From Bacillus gaemokensis (GTDB taxonomy: Bacteria > Bacillota > Bacilli > Bacillales > Bacillaceae_G), in contig NZ_LTAQ01000045.1 of NCBI RefSeq assembly GCF_001590835.1, positions 162,586 to 226,585 of the forward strand: a stretch of DNA of 64,000 nucleotides, read 5' to 3'. The notes under the pieces are model-generated. The model had not been told where the DNA came from, did no database searches, and saw only the letters and a list, made by a program, of their open reading frames with translations. The position numbers were made by a program, and so were the translations under genes. Positions 23,943 through 36,149 of the stretch are shown piece by piece. Numbering within the stretch: the stretch's first letter is position 1; every line of letters begins with the position of its first letter.

Positions 23943-25364
23943 TTATTGCGCAATTAATTCAGCTTCATCTCTTTTTTCCAAATAGGATAATACATGCTTC
24001 ACAGCTGCCTCACCTTGATCAATACAATCAGGAAGACCAGTTCCGCCATAAGAGCTCCCTGCTAAATAAACACCTGGTAATTCTTGCTCCATAAATGTTC
24101 TTAACTCGTCCATTCGCTCTTTATGTCCCACGGTATATTGCGGCATTGCTTCTTTCCAGCGACTCACAACGGTAAAGTCTGGATCGGCTGTTATATCCAT
24201 TGTTTTTTGCAAATCTTCTACTACAAATTGAACAATTTCTTCATCCGTTTGTTCTACAATTGCTTCATCACCTGGACGTCCAACGTAGCAACGAAGCAAT
24301 ACTTTTCCTTCTGGAGTTGTATGTGGCCACTTCTTATGCGTCCACGTACACGCTGTAATGGAGAAATCACTATTTCGCGATACTACAAATCCCGTACCTT
24401 CAATGTCACGCTGAATTGCTTCTTTCGGAAAAGCTAACGCAACATTAGCAACCGATGTCGAGGGAATATTACGGAAGAAACGAAACTGCTTATACTGTGC
24501 AAACATAGACGGCAACACTTTATGAGAAGTTGCAACAACAATAGAATCTGCTTCAATTTCTTTTCCGTTGCTAAGCGTAAGCGTATAACCATCGCCTATC
24601 TTTGCAATTTTTTCAATACGAGTTCCCTTCATAACAGTTCTACTATCAAGCTTCTCCTCAATTTCTTCCACTAAGGATTCTAAACCTGTTTTCAATGTTA
24701 AAAAGATTCCCTTTGGCTTTACATCCTTTGCTTTCTTCGGTGCTAACGTACGCATACCAAGTGAAATACTACGGTATTTCTGCTCAACTTGATAGAATTG
24801 TGGGAACGTCGCCATTAAACTCATTTGGTCGATATCCCCCGCATAAATACCAGATAGTAACGGTTCAATTAAGTTTTCAACCACTTCATTTCCTAGACGA
24901 CGACGGAAAAACTGCCCAAGTGATTGATCAGAAACTGGTTTCGAACGTGGTAACACAAAATCAAAACCAGCTCTTAATTTACCAATCGGAGAGAACAATC
25001 CTGAAAATAGAAACGGGGTAATTTGCGTTGGAATTCCCATCATTGATCCGCTCGGCATTCCATGTAATCGGTTGTTCACAAGAACAAATGATTTACCCGT
25101 TGCATTATTTACAAGCCCATCTCCAAGTCCTAGTTCTCTCGCTAATCTAGCTGCACTTTCTTTTCTTTCTAAAAAAGAATCCGGACCGCGCTCAATTGTA
25201 AATCCATCTTTTTGAACGGTTTGAATTTTCCCTCCAAGCTTACCCGATGCTTCTATCAGTAATGTATCAATCGGCAATCCTTTTTCGCGAATTTCTTTTT
25301 GTAAGTAATACGCTGTTGTTAAACCTGTAATGCCACCACCGATGACCACAACTTTCTTCTTCAA
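23943..25364 (-). CDS. hemY: Protoporphyrinogen/coproporphyrinogen III oxidase
   Basis: The 473-residue flavoprotein opens with the FAD dinucleotide motif [17 protein letters not shown] and has the C-terminal FAD-contact VYLAGSSYGGTGLPDCIDQG. It performs the six-electron oxidation of the late haem pathway; in Gram-positive bacteria the enzyme oxidises coproporphyrinogen III. It is last in the hemE-hemH-hemY operon, with a 24-bp gap after hemH. Length and order match B. subtilis. Confidence 0.95.
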   Translation of the reverse strand: MKKKVVVIGGGITGLTTAYYLQKEIREKGLPIDTLLIEASGKLGGKIQTVQKDGFTIERGPDSFLERKESAARLARELGLGDGLVNNATGKSFVLVNNRLHGMPSGSMMGIPTQITPFLFSGLFSPIGKLRAGFDFVLPRSKPVSDQSLGQFFRRRLGNEVVENLIEPLLSGIYAGDIDQMSLMATFPQFYQVEQKYRSISLGMRTLAPKKAKDVKPKGIFLTLKTGLESLVEEIEEKLDSRTVMKGTRIEKIAKIGDGYTLTLSNGKEIEADSIVVATSHKVLPSMFAQYKQFRFFRNIPSTSVANVALAFPKEAIQRDIEGTGFVVSRNSDFSITACTWTHKKWPHTTPEGKVLLRCYVGRPGDEAIVEQTDEEIVQFVVEDLQKTMDITADPDFTVVSRWKEAMPQYTVGHKERMDELRTFMEQELPGVYLAGSSYGGTGLPDCIDQGEAAVKHVLSYLEKRDEAELIAQ

Positions 25365-25388
25365 AATAGCTCCTCCTTTCCCAAGGTA

Positions 25389-26324
25389 TTACAAAACAGT
25401 TGCTTGTTTGTTTAAAACTACATCCGCTAAACAAGAAATAAATGCCTCTGATGCATTTGGCATTTCTGGACGATAATACTTCGCCCCGATTTCTTCTGTA
25501 ACGACTTTACATTCAATATCATTATCGTATAGTACTTCTAAATGTTCAGCTACGAACCCAACCGGCGCATATACAAATGAAGTGTAACCATACTTTTCAT
25601 TTAATTCTCTCGTTAAATCTTGTACATCTGGTCCAATCCATGGGTCCGGTGTATTCCCTGCACTTTGCCAACCTACTGCGTAATTTGGCACTTCTGCACC
25701 ACGTGCAATGTAATCGGCTGTTTCATTTAATTGTTCTGGGTACGGATCGCCTAGCGCAATAATTTTCTCGGGCAAACTATGTGCAGACACAATTAAAACT
25801 GCTTTCTCACGTTCTTCTTCTGTCATACCACCATATATTTTTTTCACTTCGTCTACCCAATACTGAATAAACTTCGGTTCTTTATACCAACTATCAATAC
25901 CATGAATCTGTAAATCACCTAGTTTTTCCGCTTCTTCTTGTGCTCGTCCAACGTATGATTTCACACTAAAAGTAGAATAATGCGGAGCAAGGACAAGGGC
26001 AATGGCCTCTTCAATTCCATCATTATGCATTGTCTGCACAGCATCTTCAATAAAAGGCTCAATGTGCTTTAAGCCGAGATACATATGAAATTCCACGTTA
26101 TCCTGCATTTCGTTTAAACGCGTCTCTAATTTTTTTGCTTGTTCTAATGTAATAGTAGCTAAAGGAGAAATACCACCGATCGCACGGTAACGCTCTGTTA
26201 GGTCCTCTAACATTTCAGGGCTCGGCTTTCTTCCTCTACGAATATGTGTATAGTAACGTTCAATATCTTCTTCTTTATACGGTGTTCCGTATGCCATTAC
26301 AAGCAAACCAATTTTCTTTTTCAT
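25389..26324 (-). CDS. hemH: Ferrochelatase (coproporphyrin type)
   Basis: The 311-residue protein begins [29 protein letters not shown], the ferrochelatase N-terminus with the PYKEEDIE metal-access region. It has the catalytic histidine in [13 protein letters not shown] (near 183), [15 protein letters not shown], and a late glutamate in [14 protein letters not shown]. It inserts iron in the cytoplasm, coproporphyrin III being the expected substrate. A neighbouring hemE and hemY confirm the pathway. Confidence 0.95.
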   Translation of the reverse strand: MKKKIGLLVMAYGTPYKEEDIERYYTHIRRGRKPSPEMLEDLTERYRAIGGISPLATITLEQAKKLETRLNEMQDNVEFHMYLGLKHIEPFIEDAVQTMHNDGIEEAIALVLAPHYSTFSVKSYVGRAQEEAEKLGDLQIHGIDSWYKEPKFIQYWVDEVKKIYGGMTEEEREKAVLIVSAHSLPEKIIALGDPYPEQLNETADYIARGAEVPNYAVGWQSAGNTPDPWIGPDVQDLTRELNEKYGYTSFVYAPVGFVAEHLEVLYDNDIECKVVTEEIGAKYYRPEMPNASEAFISCLADVVLNKQATVL

Positions 26325-26338
26325 ACACCTATTCTCCT

Positions 26339-27385
26339 TTACTTCGCTAACTGTCCTTTAGAATAATCATGAATAAATGCTGTTAAGCGTTTTAATGTAT
26401 CTGGATTTACTTCTGGGAACACACCGTGGCCTAGGTTAAATACATAGCCAGGTTGCTTCATCCCTTGATCTAAAATGCCTTTTACATGTTCTTCAATTAC
26501 ATGCCAAGGTGCAAGTAATAAAGAAGGATCCATATTTCCTTGTATCGCTTTATGAATACCACGCGCGCGCGCTTCTTCAATCGGTAAACGCCAATCTAGC
26601 CCCACTACATCAAGAGGTAAATCATGCCATTCATTTGCTAAATGCCCTGCGCCTACACCGTGCATAATCATCGGTACATTCATAGCCTTAAGCTCTGTAA
26701 AAATACGCTCCATTGCTGGCTTAATAAATAGACGATAATCTACTACATTTACCGCTCCAACCCAAGAATCAAATATTTGTACAGCCTTTGCTCCTGCTTT
26801 AACCTGTGCCTTCAAGTATGTAATTACCATATCTGCAAGCTTATCCATTAAAGCAAACCAAGCTTTTGGCTCAGCATACATAAATGCCTTCGTCTTATGA
26901 TAGTTACGAGAAGGACCGCCTTCAATCATATAACTCGCTAATGTAAACGGTGCTCCTGAAAAACCAATTAACGGAACATCTAACATTTCTGTTGTTAATA
27001 AGCGGATTGTATCTAATATGTATGGTACATCCTCTTCCGGATGAATTTCACCAAGCTTTTCCACGTCCTGTAAAGAACGAATCGGGTTGTCAATAACCGG
27101 ACCAATCCCAGATTTAATTTCCACATCTACACCAATTGCTGGAAGGGGCGACATAATATCTTTGTAAAGAATCGCCGCATCTACGTTATATTGATCAACT
27201 GGAAGCTTTGTAACATACGCACATAGCTCCGGGTTATGTGTGATTTCAAATAAAGAATACTTTTCTTTTATCTTTCTATATTCAGGCTGCGAACGCCCTG
27301 CTTGTCGCATATACCATGCTGGTACATATTCCGTTTGTTCCCCCATACATGCTTTTAAAAATGTCTCATTTATATTTCTTACCAA
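26339..27385 (-). CDS. hemE: Uroporphyrinogen decarboxylase
   Basis: I use the TTG at 27385, preceded by AAGGGAGCAAGGG; this gives [20 protein letters not shown] and 348 residues, the usual length. The frame extends 37 codons upstream without a ribosome site. Motifs are [16 protein letters not shown] (substrate-binding RQAGR) and [17 protein letters not shown]. It converts uroporphyrinogen III to coproporphyrinogen III. It heads the hemE-hemH-hemY operon, 14 bp before hemH. Confidence 0.95.
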   Translation of the reverse strand: MVRNINETFLKACMGEQTEYVPAWYMRQAGRSQPEYRKIKEKYSLFEITHNPELCAYVTKLPVDQYNVDAAILYKDIMSPLPAIGVDVEIKSGIGPVIDNPIRSLQDVEKLGEIHPEEDVPYILDTIRLLTTEMLDVPLIGFSGAPFTLASYMIEGGPSRNYHKTKAFMYAEPKAWFALMDKLADMVITYLKAQVKAGAKAVQIFDSWVGAVNVVDYRLFIKPAMERIFTELKAMNVPMIMHGVGAGHLANEWHDLPLDVVGLDWRLPIEEARARGIHKAIQGNMDPSLLLAPWHVIEEHVKGILDQGMKQPGYVFNLGHGVFPEVNPDTLKRLTAFIHDYSKGQLAK

Positions 27386-27566
27386 GACCCTTGCTCCCTT
27401 CCTTACTAACACTTCTAAGAACCTTATCCGATATTTATCTTTTTTTACTATACATCTTGTAAAAACAAAATGCATACCATTATGTACGTTGTTCATGAAA
27501 TTGACACAAACGTTCGTAAAAACGCTTACTATTTTTGTAACATTCTTATTATAACATAAGCAAAAA

Positions 27567-30287
<2,721 letters not shown>

Positions 30288-30301
30288 ACATTTTAAAGTA
30301 G

Positions 30302-30335
30302 AAAAGCACTTCTTTACGTAAAAGAAGTGCTTTTT
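30302..30335 (+). terminator. hmoB terminator
   Basis: AAAAGCACTTCTTT pairs with AAAGAAGTGCTTTT around ACGT, ending in TTTTT. Confidence 0.9.
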
Positions 30336-30487
30336 CTCCCCCTCATATGAACCTCACTACACAGTCATAGTTATTAATATGACTGTGACTGAATTTCTAA
30401 TTTTCATTTACATCACCTATTATCTTTTTTACTTAAAAGAATTACCGTTATCAGAAGTTGTTTTAACTCCTTTATAATCGATAAATA
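30336..30487. other. Intergenic region with inverted repeat
   Basis: ACAGTCATA (around 30361) and TATGACTGT (ending near 30388) form a perfect 9-bp stem around GTTATTAA, without a following U-run. Nothing else recognisable is present. Confidence 0.45.
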
Positions 30488-30722
30488 CTATCCCATATCC
30501 CCGACATAGGTTGCCAACTTCCTATTTCTAAGTCCATATTCTGTTAAGAACGGTATGATTGCTTTTGGATAAAGGTTTGTGTTTTGAAGGTCTTCTAATG
30601 GCAACCATTCAAGTGCTAATTGATCAAGATCAAATTCTATACCTTTCCCAAAAGAACGATCGTCATCAGGATACAGGCATTCAAAAAGATGAACAACGAC
30701 ATGTACATTACTATCCCACTCG
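30488..30722 (-). pseudogene. Truncated Nudix hydrolase gene (C-terminal half)
   Basis: The minus-strand frame up to 30722 reads DSNVHVVVHLFECLYPDDD, then FDLDQLALEWLPLEDLQ and LYPKAIIPFLTEYGL, ending at TAG (30488-30490). This is the C-terminal half of a MutT-like protein (the EWLPLEDL...LYP pattern). The N-terminal half with the Nudix box is missing: the frame runs directly into a GGCATGGGGCT interspersed repeat. It is non-functional. Confidence 0.75.
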
Positions 30723-30810
30723 GCATGGGGCTAAAAAAGGATCTGACTGCTTTTATGCATGGCCGGATCCTCTCGCCCTCCTAAAAAGAAAAGGCTTTTG
30801 TCTTTTTTAC
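30721..30810 (+). repeat. GGCATGGGGCT interspersed repeat, copy B
   Basis: It matches copy A (12495-12586) through GGCATGGGGCTAAAAAAGG, CTGAC, GGATCCTCTC, CTAAAAAGAAA and TCTTTTTTAC. It abuts exactly the break point of the Nudix pseudogene, so its arrival or an associated deletion may have destroyed that gene. Confidence 0.7.
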
Positions 30811-30816
30811 TTTATT

Positions 30817-30846
30817 AAAAAACACCCTTTCAAAAGGGTGTTTTCT
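30817..30846 (-). terminator. Terminator of the ydbS-ydbT operon
   Basis: AACACCCTTT/AAAGGGTGTT with a 2-base loop; the minus strand ends in TTTTTTAAT. Confidence 0.85.
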
Positions 30847-30847
30847 T

Positions 30848-32287
30848 CTACTTCTTTTTATACCAATCTTGCATACACTCTGCATCTTCTAAACGCGTAT
30901 GCTCCAACTTGTAATGATGTCCGCCCTCTGATGAAGCAATAATAAATATATATGTGCATAACTTATCTTTACGTTGAAAGAACGTTTGCGTCTTCGAGAG
31001 TGATTGTATATGCCTTCTACGAATTAAACCTGTACGCTTTCCAAGACCTCTAGATACGATTGTCAGCTGCTGGTCATGTAGTGCATATCCACCAGCTGTA
31101 AACGATATGTAACCTAACCATGTAAGCAAAATAAATAGCGGAAGTAATACTAACAATGCAATATATTTTTCAAAATATATCCCTGCTCCTGCAATTAGGA
31201 TTGTTAAAAAAATAAAGAAGATCCAACTTCCAAGTAAGTAACGTCTTAATGCCGCCTTTGGTAACCCGATAAGATTTGTTTCCATTTTATAAGGGAGTTC
31301 CAGATGCTCTAGTAAACCGGATACATGCGCTTTTTTCATAAGGGGATGTATCGTTACACTTTTCTCCCCTTTTTCAGCATTTTGAATGACTTCTACATGA
31401 ATCGAACAATAACCTAACCATTCACGTAACAACGTTTCTTTTATTGTAATCCCTTGAATACGATGCGTTTTTAAAACAATTTCTTTCTTCTCAAAAAGAC
31501 CTTGTGAAACTCGTATTTCATTGCCATTTCGAACGATAGTAAAATTGGCGTGCTTCATTGCATATCGAATCGTTGATAAGATCCACGACAGAACAAGTAG
31601 CACTGCAACGCCGTATACCCAAACGTAAACATCAAAATCAAAATCCATCACATATTTTTCAGCTTTTTCTACAATCCATTTCGGAGCATAGTCGTGCGCT
31701 TTTGAATAAATAAACAATAGCACAGAGAACACGATTCCAAATTCACCAGAAGTGATGGAAGCAAAAATAATTTCTTTCCATGTTAGTTTGTATTCAGACG
31801 ATTTCGGTTCTTCTTGTAAAACTGAATCTGTTATCTCTTCCTGATTTTCTCTTTTTACAGTCGCTTCCTCATTTAATAGAGAAATAAGTGCTTTTGCCTC
31901 TTCAAGGGTTACACCAGCCAAACTTACTTCTGGTTCTTTCCCCCCACCCGCTGTTTCAATCTTCAGTTTCGTTAATCCTAATAATTGATATAGAACATTT
32001 GAACTTGTATTTATTGTTTGTACACGTTCTTTATTTAAGTAACTCTCTTTTTTCACAAACATTCCTTGCTTTATGTGCAATACATTGCCCTTAATCCAAT
32101 ATACTTTGTAATACCAATGTATAACTGCAAAGAAAATCGTCCCAACAAAAACTGCAATCGGGATCATATACCAAAAAGGAAACTTCCCATTTAAACTAAT
32201 TAAAGGAATCAGCCCTGGTAAGAGGTGAGAAATTTTTATTTCCAGTAAAATTGTTATGGGATGCTGCCTCTTATACATCCTCATCAC
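30848..32287 (-). CDS. ydbT: PH-domain membrane protein YdbT
   Basis: The 479-residue protein has paired membrane helices and repeated bacterial PH-like domains: GNVLHIKQGMFVKKESYLNK, then NEIRVSQGLFEKKEIVLKTH and a third near the C-terminus (QLTIVSRGLGKRTGLIRRRH). This is the YdbT architecture. It overlaps the ydbS gene by 17 bp, so the two are translationally coupled. The B. subtilis pair is linked to bacteriocin (amylocyclicin) resistance; a role in envelope protection is plausible but not shown here. Confidence 0.85.
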   Translation of the reverse strand: MMRMYKRQHPITILLEIKISHLLPGLIPLISLNGKFPFWYMIPIAVFVGTIFFAVIHWYYKVYWIKGNVLHIKQGMFVKKESYLNKERVQTINTSSNVLYQLLGLTKLKIETAGGGKEPEVSLAGVTLEEAKALISLLNEEATVKRENQEEITDSVLQEEPKSSEYKLTWKEIIFASITSGEFGIVFSVLLFIYSKAHDYAPKWIVEKAEKYVMDFDFDVYVWVYGVAVLLVLSWILSTIRYAMKHANFTIVRNGNEIRVSQGLFEKKEIVLKTHRIQGITIKETLLREWLGYCSIHVEVIQNAEKGEKSVTIHPLMKKAHVSGLLEHLELPYKMETNLIGLPKAALRRYLLGSWIFFIFLTILIAGAGIYFEKYIALLVLLPLFILLTWLGYISFTAGGYALHDQQLTIVSRGLGKRTGLIRRRHIQSLSKTQTFFQRKDKLCTYIFIIASSEGGHHYKLEHTRLEDAECMQDWYKKK

Positions 32288-32747
32288 TCACCTTCGCAAG
32301 TTCTGCAATTTGTCGTTTCAATTGCTCTGCCTCTCTCATCTTTAAACCTGGAATACTATGAGAAGTAGCCGCCGTTGAAATTTGTAATTCTGCTAAATCG
32401 TATTTTCTCATAACTGGACCTTGTTCAATTGTAACGTGTTGCACACGAATCATCGGAACTAATACACGTTTTACTGTAAACATTCCGTGCTGAATTTCTA
32501 ATTCTTCTTCATTTAATTGATAACTATGGTAACGTTGACGTAGTTTTTGAAACACAAAATAATCGAATGGTGTATATACAATCGTCGCAACAACAAGCAC
32601 CCAGAAAAGCCACTCCCACCAATTAAACTTAATCATAAAAAAGAGATAAGCTAGAATTACTAGTACACTAATTCCCGTTTCAATCAAAACTCGAATTTTC
32701 CACACCTTGACCATATCAGGATGAATTTCATTTTCCAATGGCTGCAT
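32271..32747 (-). CDS. ydbS: PH-domain membrane protein YdbS
   Basis: The 158-residue protein has two membrane helices (about 22-65) followed by one PH-like domain with LEIQHGMFTVKRVLVPMIRVQHV and LAELQISTAATSHSIPGL. It is first in the operon and overlaps ydbT. It likely forms a complex with YdbT in the membrane. Confidence 0.87.
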   Translation of the reverse strand: MQPLENEIHPDMVKVWKIRVLIETGISVLVILAYLFFMIKFNWWEWLFWVLVVATIVYTPFDYFVFQKLRQRYHSYQLNEEELEIQHGMFTVKRVLVPMIRVQHVTIEQGPVMRKYDLAELQISTAATSHSIPGLKMREAEQLKRQIAELAKVSDEDV

Positions 32748-32831
32748 CTAATCACTCCAAATCTAGAAATCTAATATATATAAATTCTCTTATTATATAT
32801 ATTATAAGGTTTTACAAAAAATAGAAATGTT

Positions 32832-33014
32832 TTAATGCTCCTTCTTTTCCTCTTCTTTCTTCTCTGGTATAAAACAACCGAACCAAATGAACCAAATGAG
32901 ACTAATGTATGCCGTCCATTCTTTTTCACCTTGAAACGCATCAATCACATCAGGAAATTTATAAACTCCAATTAAACCAAGAAATCCAAGAAACCAATCT
33001 TTTCGAAACTTCAT
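32832..33014 (-). CDS. Small membrane protein of unknown function
   Basis: The 60-residue protein starts behind GAGAGGGAAAT. It has two hydrophobic segments (WFLGFLGLIGVYKF and TAYISLIWFIWFGCFI) and a charged KKEEEKKEH tail, resembling a truncated DUF3796-type protein. It lies upstream of the ydbS gene on the same strand with an 84-bp gap. The function is unknown. Confidence 0.6.
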   Translation of the reverse strand: MKFRKDWFLGFLGLIGVYKFPDVIDAFQGEKEWTAYISLIWFIWFGCFIPEKKEEEKKEH

Positions 33015-33091
33015 ATTTCCCTCTCCTCTCTATCGATTAATTGATTTTATCTATTTTTGCTTTCCCACATACGAATCGCAATTATGAAAAC

Positions 33092-33206
33092 AAAAGCGAA
33101 TCGGCGCAAATTCAAATATATCGACCGTTTCTCAAAATGTATCGGCGATTTTTTCAATATATCGGCTTTGCGACAAAGGATATCGGCTTTGCGACAAATA
33201 ACAACA
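33092..33206. repeat. Degenerate ~20-bp tandem array (ATATCGGC units), site 1
   Basis: Units beginning ATCGGCG, ATATCGACCG, TATCGGCGATT, ATATCGGCTTTGCGACAAAG and ATATCGGCTTTGCGACAAAT recur about every 20 bp; the last two are near-identical. A second array with the same words lies at 46700-46850. Frames through it spell YRPF/YRRF peptides, but there is no ribosome site, so I do not call a gene. Confidence 0.7.
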
Positions 33207-33237
33207 AAAAAACAGGAGCCAGAGGGCTCCTGTTTTC
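33207..33237 (-). terminator. Terminator of the ecsABC operon
   Basis: AACAGGAGCC pairs with GGCTCCTGTT around AGAG; read on the minus strand it ends in TTTTTTTG. It starts right after the ecsC stop. Confidence 0.9.
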
Positions 33238-33957
33238 TCAAATAACGAGTCCCTTTTGCTGAAGTAATCGCAAACGATAACAGTTCATCGTCACTTCTCC
33301 GAGTCGTTGTAGTAATTGATAATTCGCATAAGCTCCAACTGGTGCACCAATAACCGGAACAAGCTGGAGCATCTTCGCTAAATCGATATAATCACGATAT
33401 TCTTGCTGAAATTTCTCCCAATCGATATGGTTTTCTTCCTTCGTATCCCATGTTTCAATTGCTTTCCATATTTCTTTACGGTACTCATCGCTTGAAAAGG
33501 CAAGTTGAAAGACATGAAGGATAAAAAGCCGTTCTTCTTCTTTGCTCGTATCAAACCCATAAACAGTAGCTGCATCAAATAAAAATTTAATTTTAATACT
33601 GAGTAAGAGCGGAAAATCTGCAAGCCCAAGGAGAAAACCACCAGCCCCCGTCCCTGCACCTTCTGCTGCCGCAATTTTTTTATACTCATCCATTTTTTTG
33701 ATGACTTCTTCATCTCTTCTTTGCAGCGACCAATCTGTTTCCTTTAATTTGGGCTTTATAAAATTAGAACCAACACTAATACCTTGAACCATCTTTTTGA
33801 TTGTTTCTGTTAAGGCTTTTTGCACTTTTTCAGGGATAAGCTGTTGTACTTTCGTTTGTACCTTTTTGGAAAACCGGGTCATCATAGAAGAATCTTTCAT
33901 GATCGTATGCTTCCACTGCTGCACTTCTTTTATGACCTTCTCTTCATATTCAGTCAT
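33238..33957 (-). CDS. ecsC: EcsC-family protein
   Basis: The 239-residue protein carries the EcsC pattern: GAGTGAGGFLLGLADFPLLL (glycine-rich amphipathic stretch), then IKFLFDAATVYGFDTSKEEE and VPVIGAPVGAYANYQLLQRL. It is the third gene of the ecs operon, 13 bp after ecsB. Its role is unknown; ecsA/B mutants in B. subtilis lose regulated intramembrane proteolysis and secretion, while ecsC is dispensable. Confidence 0.9.
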   Translation of the reverse strand: MTEYEEKVIKEVQQWKHTIMKDSSMMTRFSKKVQTKVQQLIPEKVQKALTETIKKMVQGISVGSNFIKPKLKETDWSLQRRDEEVIKKMDEYKKIAAAEGAGTGAGGFLLGLADFPLLLSIKIKFLFDAATVYGFDTSKEEERLFILHVFQLAFSSDEYRKEIWKAIETWDTKEENHIDWEKFQQEYRDYIDLAKMLQLVPVIGAPVGAYANYQLLQRLGEVTMNCYRLRLLQQKGLVI

Positions 33958-33970
33958 AGGTTCATTCCTT

Positions 33971-35182
33971 TCAACTTAAACGCTCAATGCGTTTTGCACC
34001 GTATTGATAGACGAAGCCAATACTAAAGACTATGCTAACAGCAAATAAAATACACGTCATAATGATATCTTTTGTTGCGAAAGCAAATATGATTGTAAAT
34101 ACAATACTACCTGTGCAGAGAATTGCACGTAGCAGGGTAAGAAAATCTGTTTTCTTTTCTTCTATAGCTACTGGATATAGATCAAGCCAAAGTTTCAAAC
34201 GATGATGTTTCCAAAGGCTTAATAGCTGATAACCAATTAAGTATAAAAACACAATACTTACAATGAAACGACCATATAAAAATGGGATAAAGTAAAGAAT
34301 GACACCGCCAATAGCGAGTAAACGAATATACAAACCAAAATAATTACCCGATCTTAAGAACGTTCTTGTATATAAATATAAATACATCCGTTTTTCACCA
34401 ATGATTGTAAGAACAAAATCAAGCCACTTCCGGCGTGATACCCGTTCTTTTAATGCTGGTACATCAACAAACATATTCGCAATACGGTATAGGAACATCA
34501 TTTTCTTGCCTTCTTCTGCAATTAAATATTCCCAATTCAGCGGTTTTCCTTTAACCATTTGATGCATAGCTACGAGGTACATAACCATTACAAGGAGAAT
34601 AGCCCCTATGTAAATGACAGAAGCATGTCCGACAAGAATGTATACAAACAAAGCATTACATATAAAACGAATAAACCAATCTCCACGCTGCATTCTTTGA
34701 TCTGTTAAAAATGATTTTTCCCATGTCACAAATAAATTCCACGCTTTTACTAAAACGAGTGCAACGACAATCCATATGTAAGCCCCACCCGTCTGCTTCG
34801 TTTGCTGGAAATATAAAGGAGCAAGTGCAGCGGCCACAATCGCTATCACATAGAGCTGAATTGTAAATGTAAAGAAAAACGCCTTTGTAAAGTATGGTTT
34901 TAATCTTTCTTCGACCGGAAGCAAATATACAAGATCCGCTTCTTTTAATAACGTCTGAATGGAGCCTGTCGTTAAAGCAAGTCCAAGTAAAACTGCCATA
35001 ACGAGTGCGGTGGGAAACGAAGGTGTTAGCGTTTGTAACCATTGCTGATAATAGTAAGCCCCCGCACCAATGATAAAGACAAAAATAAATTTCAAATGAT
35101 CATTAAAAACATATTTACTATATGTACGAACTTCCTTTAAAAAATGCCTGAATCGTTCTTTCCATAACGCTTTACTATTCAT
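33971..35182 (-). CDS. ecsB: ABC transporter membrane protein EcsB
   Basis: The 403-residue protein has about eight hydrophobic helices arranged in pairs and the EcsB signature region FRHFLKEVRTYSKYVFNDHL near the start. It overlaps the ecsA gene by 8 bp. With EcsA it forms an exporter needed in B. subtilis for protein secretion, competence and RasP-dependent intramembrane cleavage; peptide fragments are the suggested substrates. Confidence 0.9.
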   Translation of the reverse strand: MNSKALWKERFRHFLKEVRTYSKYVFNDHLKFIFVFIIGAGAYYYQQWLQTLTPSFPTALVMAVLLGLALTTGSIQTLLKEADLVYLLPVEERLKPYFTKAFFFTFTIQLYVIAIVAAALAPLYFQQTKQTGGAYIWIVVALVLVKAWNLFVTWEKSFLTDQRMQRGDWFIRFICNALFVYILVGHASVIYIGAILLVMVMYLVAMHQMVKGKPLNWEYLIAEEGKKMMFLYRIANMFVDVPALKERVSRRKWLDFVLTIIGEKRMYLYLYTRTFLRSGNYFGLYIRLLAIGGVILYFIPFLYGRFIVSIVFLYLIGYQLLSLWKHHRLKLWLDLYPVAIEEKKTDFLTLLRAILCTGSIVFTIIFAFATKDIIMTCILFAVSIVFSIGFVYQYGAKRIERLS

Positions 35183-35918
35183 AATCTTCTTCCTTTGTTA
35201 ATGCAATATAAATATCGTCTAGTGTTGCACCAGGCATATTAAATTGCGACTGCAATTCAGATAATGTCCCTTTCGCCCTTACTTCACCTTGATGTAAAAT
35301 AATAAAAGAATCACAATAGCGCTCTGCTGTCGCTAAAATATGTGTACTCATTAAAATTCCCGCACCGCTCTTTTTCATTTGATCCATCATTTGTAGAAGT
35401 GATTGAATTGCTAATGGATCTAACCCCACAAAAGGTTCGTCAACAATATAAAGCGCTGGTTCAACAAGAAACGCACTCATAATCATGACCTTTTGTTTCA
35501 TCCCTTTTGAAAAATGGGCTGGGAACCATTTTAAGCGATTTTTCATTCGAAATTCTTGCAATAACTGCCCTACGCGTTCCTCATATTGCTTCTCATCTAC
35601 GCCATATGCCATCGCTGTTAACTTTAAATGTTCTTCTAATGTTAACTCATCGTATAATACAGGCGTTTCAGGAATAAAAGAAAAACTGGATCGATATGCC
35701 GTCATATCTTCGCGAATTGTTTTTCCGTTAATTGTTACACTGCCTTTTTTCGGTTCCATTAAGCCAATAATATGTTTAATCGTCGTACTCTTACCAGCTC
35801 CATTTAAGCCGATTAAACCAACAAGTTCACCTTTATTAACAGAAAATGAAACATTTTGTAATACAGGTCGCTTCGTATATCCCCCTGTAACATTGTCCAC
35901 ACGTAATAACTGTTCCAT
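35175..35918 (-). CDS. ecsA: ABC transporter ATP-binding protein EcsA
   Basis: The 247-residue ATPase has Walker A GLNGAGKSTT, the signature FSKGMKQKVMI, Walker B LYIVDEPFVGLDP and the switch histidine in MSTHIL. It is first in the ecsABC operon and divergent from hit, the order known in B. subtilis. It energises EcsB. Confidence 0.94.
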   Translation of the reverse strand: MEQLLRVDNVTGGYTKRPVLQNVSFSVNKGELVGLIGLNGAGKSTTIKHIIGLMEPKKGSVTINGKTIREDMTAYRSSFSFIPETPVLYDELTLEEHLKLTAMAYGVDEKQYEERVGQLLQEFRMKNRLKWFPAHFSKGMKQKVMIMSAFLVEPALYIVDEPFVGLDPLAIQSLLQMMDQMKKSGAGILMSTHILATAERYCDSFIILHQGEVRAKGTLSELQSQFNMPGATLDDIYIALTKEEDYE

Positions 35919-36149
35919 ATGACACCACTTTCTTCGTTATATTCATTCGCTTTTAAAAAGCGTATACTCCACTAGAATGTATATATCCATCTTACCAAAA
36001 ACAGAAGATACTACATAGTACCCTGATTTCTTCAAAAAAAATTTAATTTCTTTACATATCCTCTGCAAAACGGGACATCATAATTAGTGAAGAAGGAACA
36101 CATTGAAAAAGCAACCACCAAATTGATGAATACAACTTAGTGAAATCAT
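35919..36149. other. Intergenic region upstream of ecsA
   Basis: It carries the divergent ecsA promoter region and AT-rich DNA. A possible plus-strand start for the transcript that must end at the orphan terminator (36417-36444) is the TATACT at 35961-35966 or the CATAAT near 36082, but neither has a good -35 box. No open frame is credible. Confidence 0.4.

Noticed and set aside
33041-33262. 73-codon frame spelling YRPF/YRRF repeats
   Set aside because: It is produced by the ATATCGGC tandem array and lacks a ribosome site; the repeat explains it.
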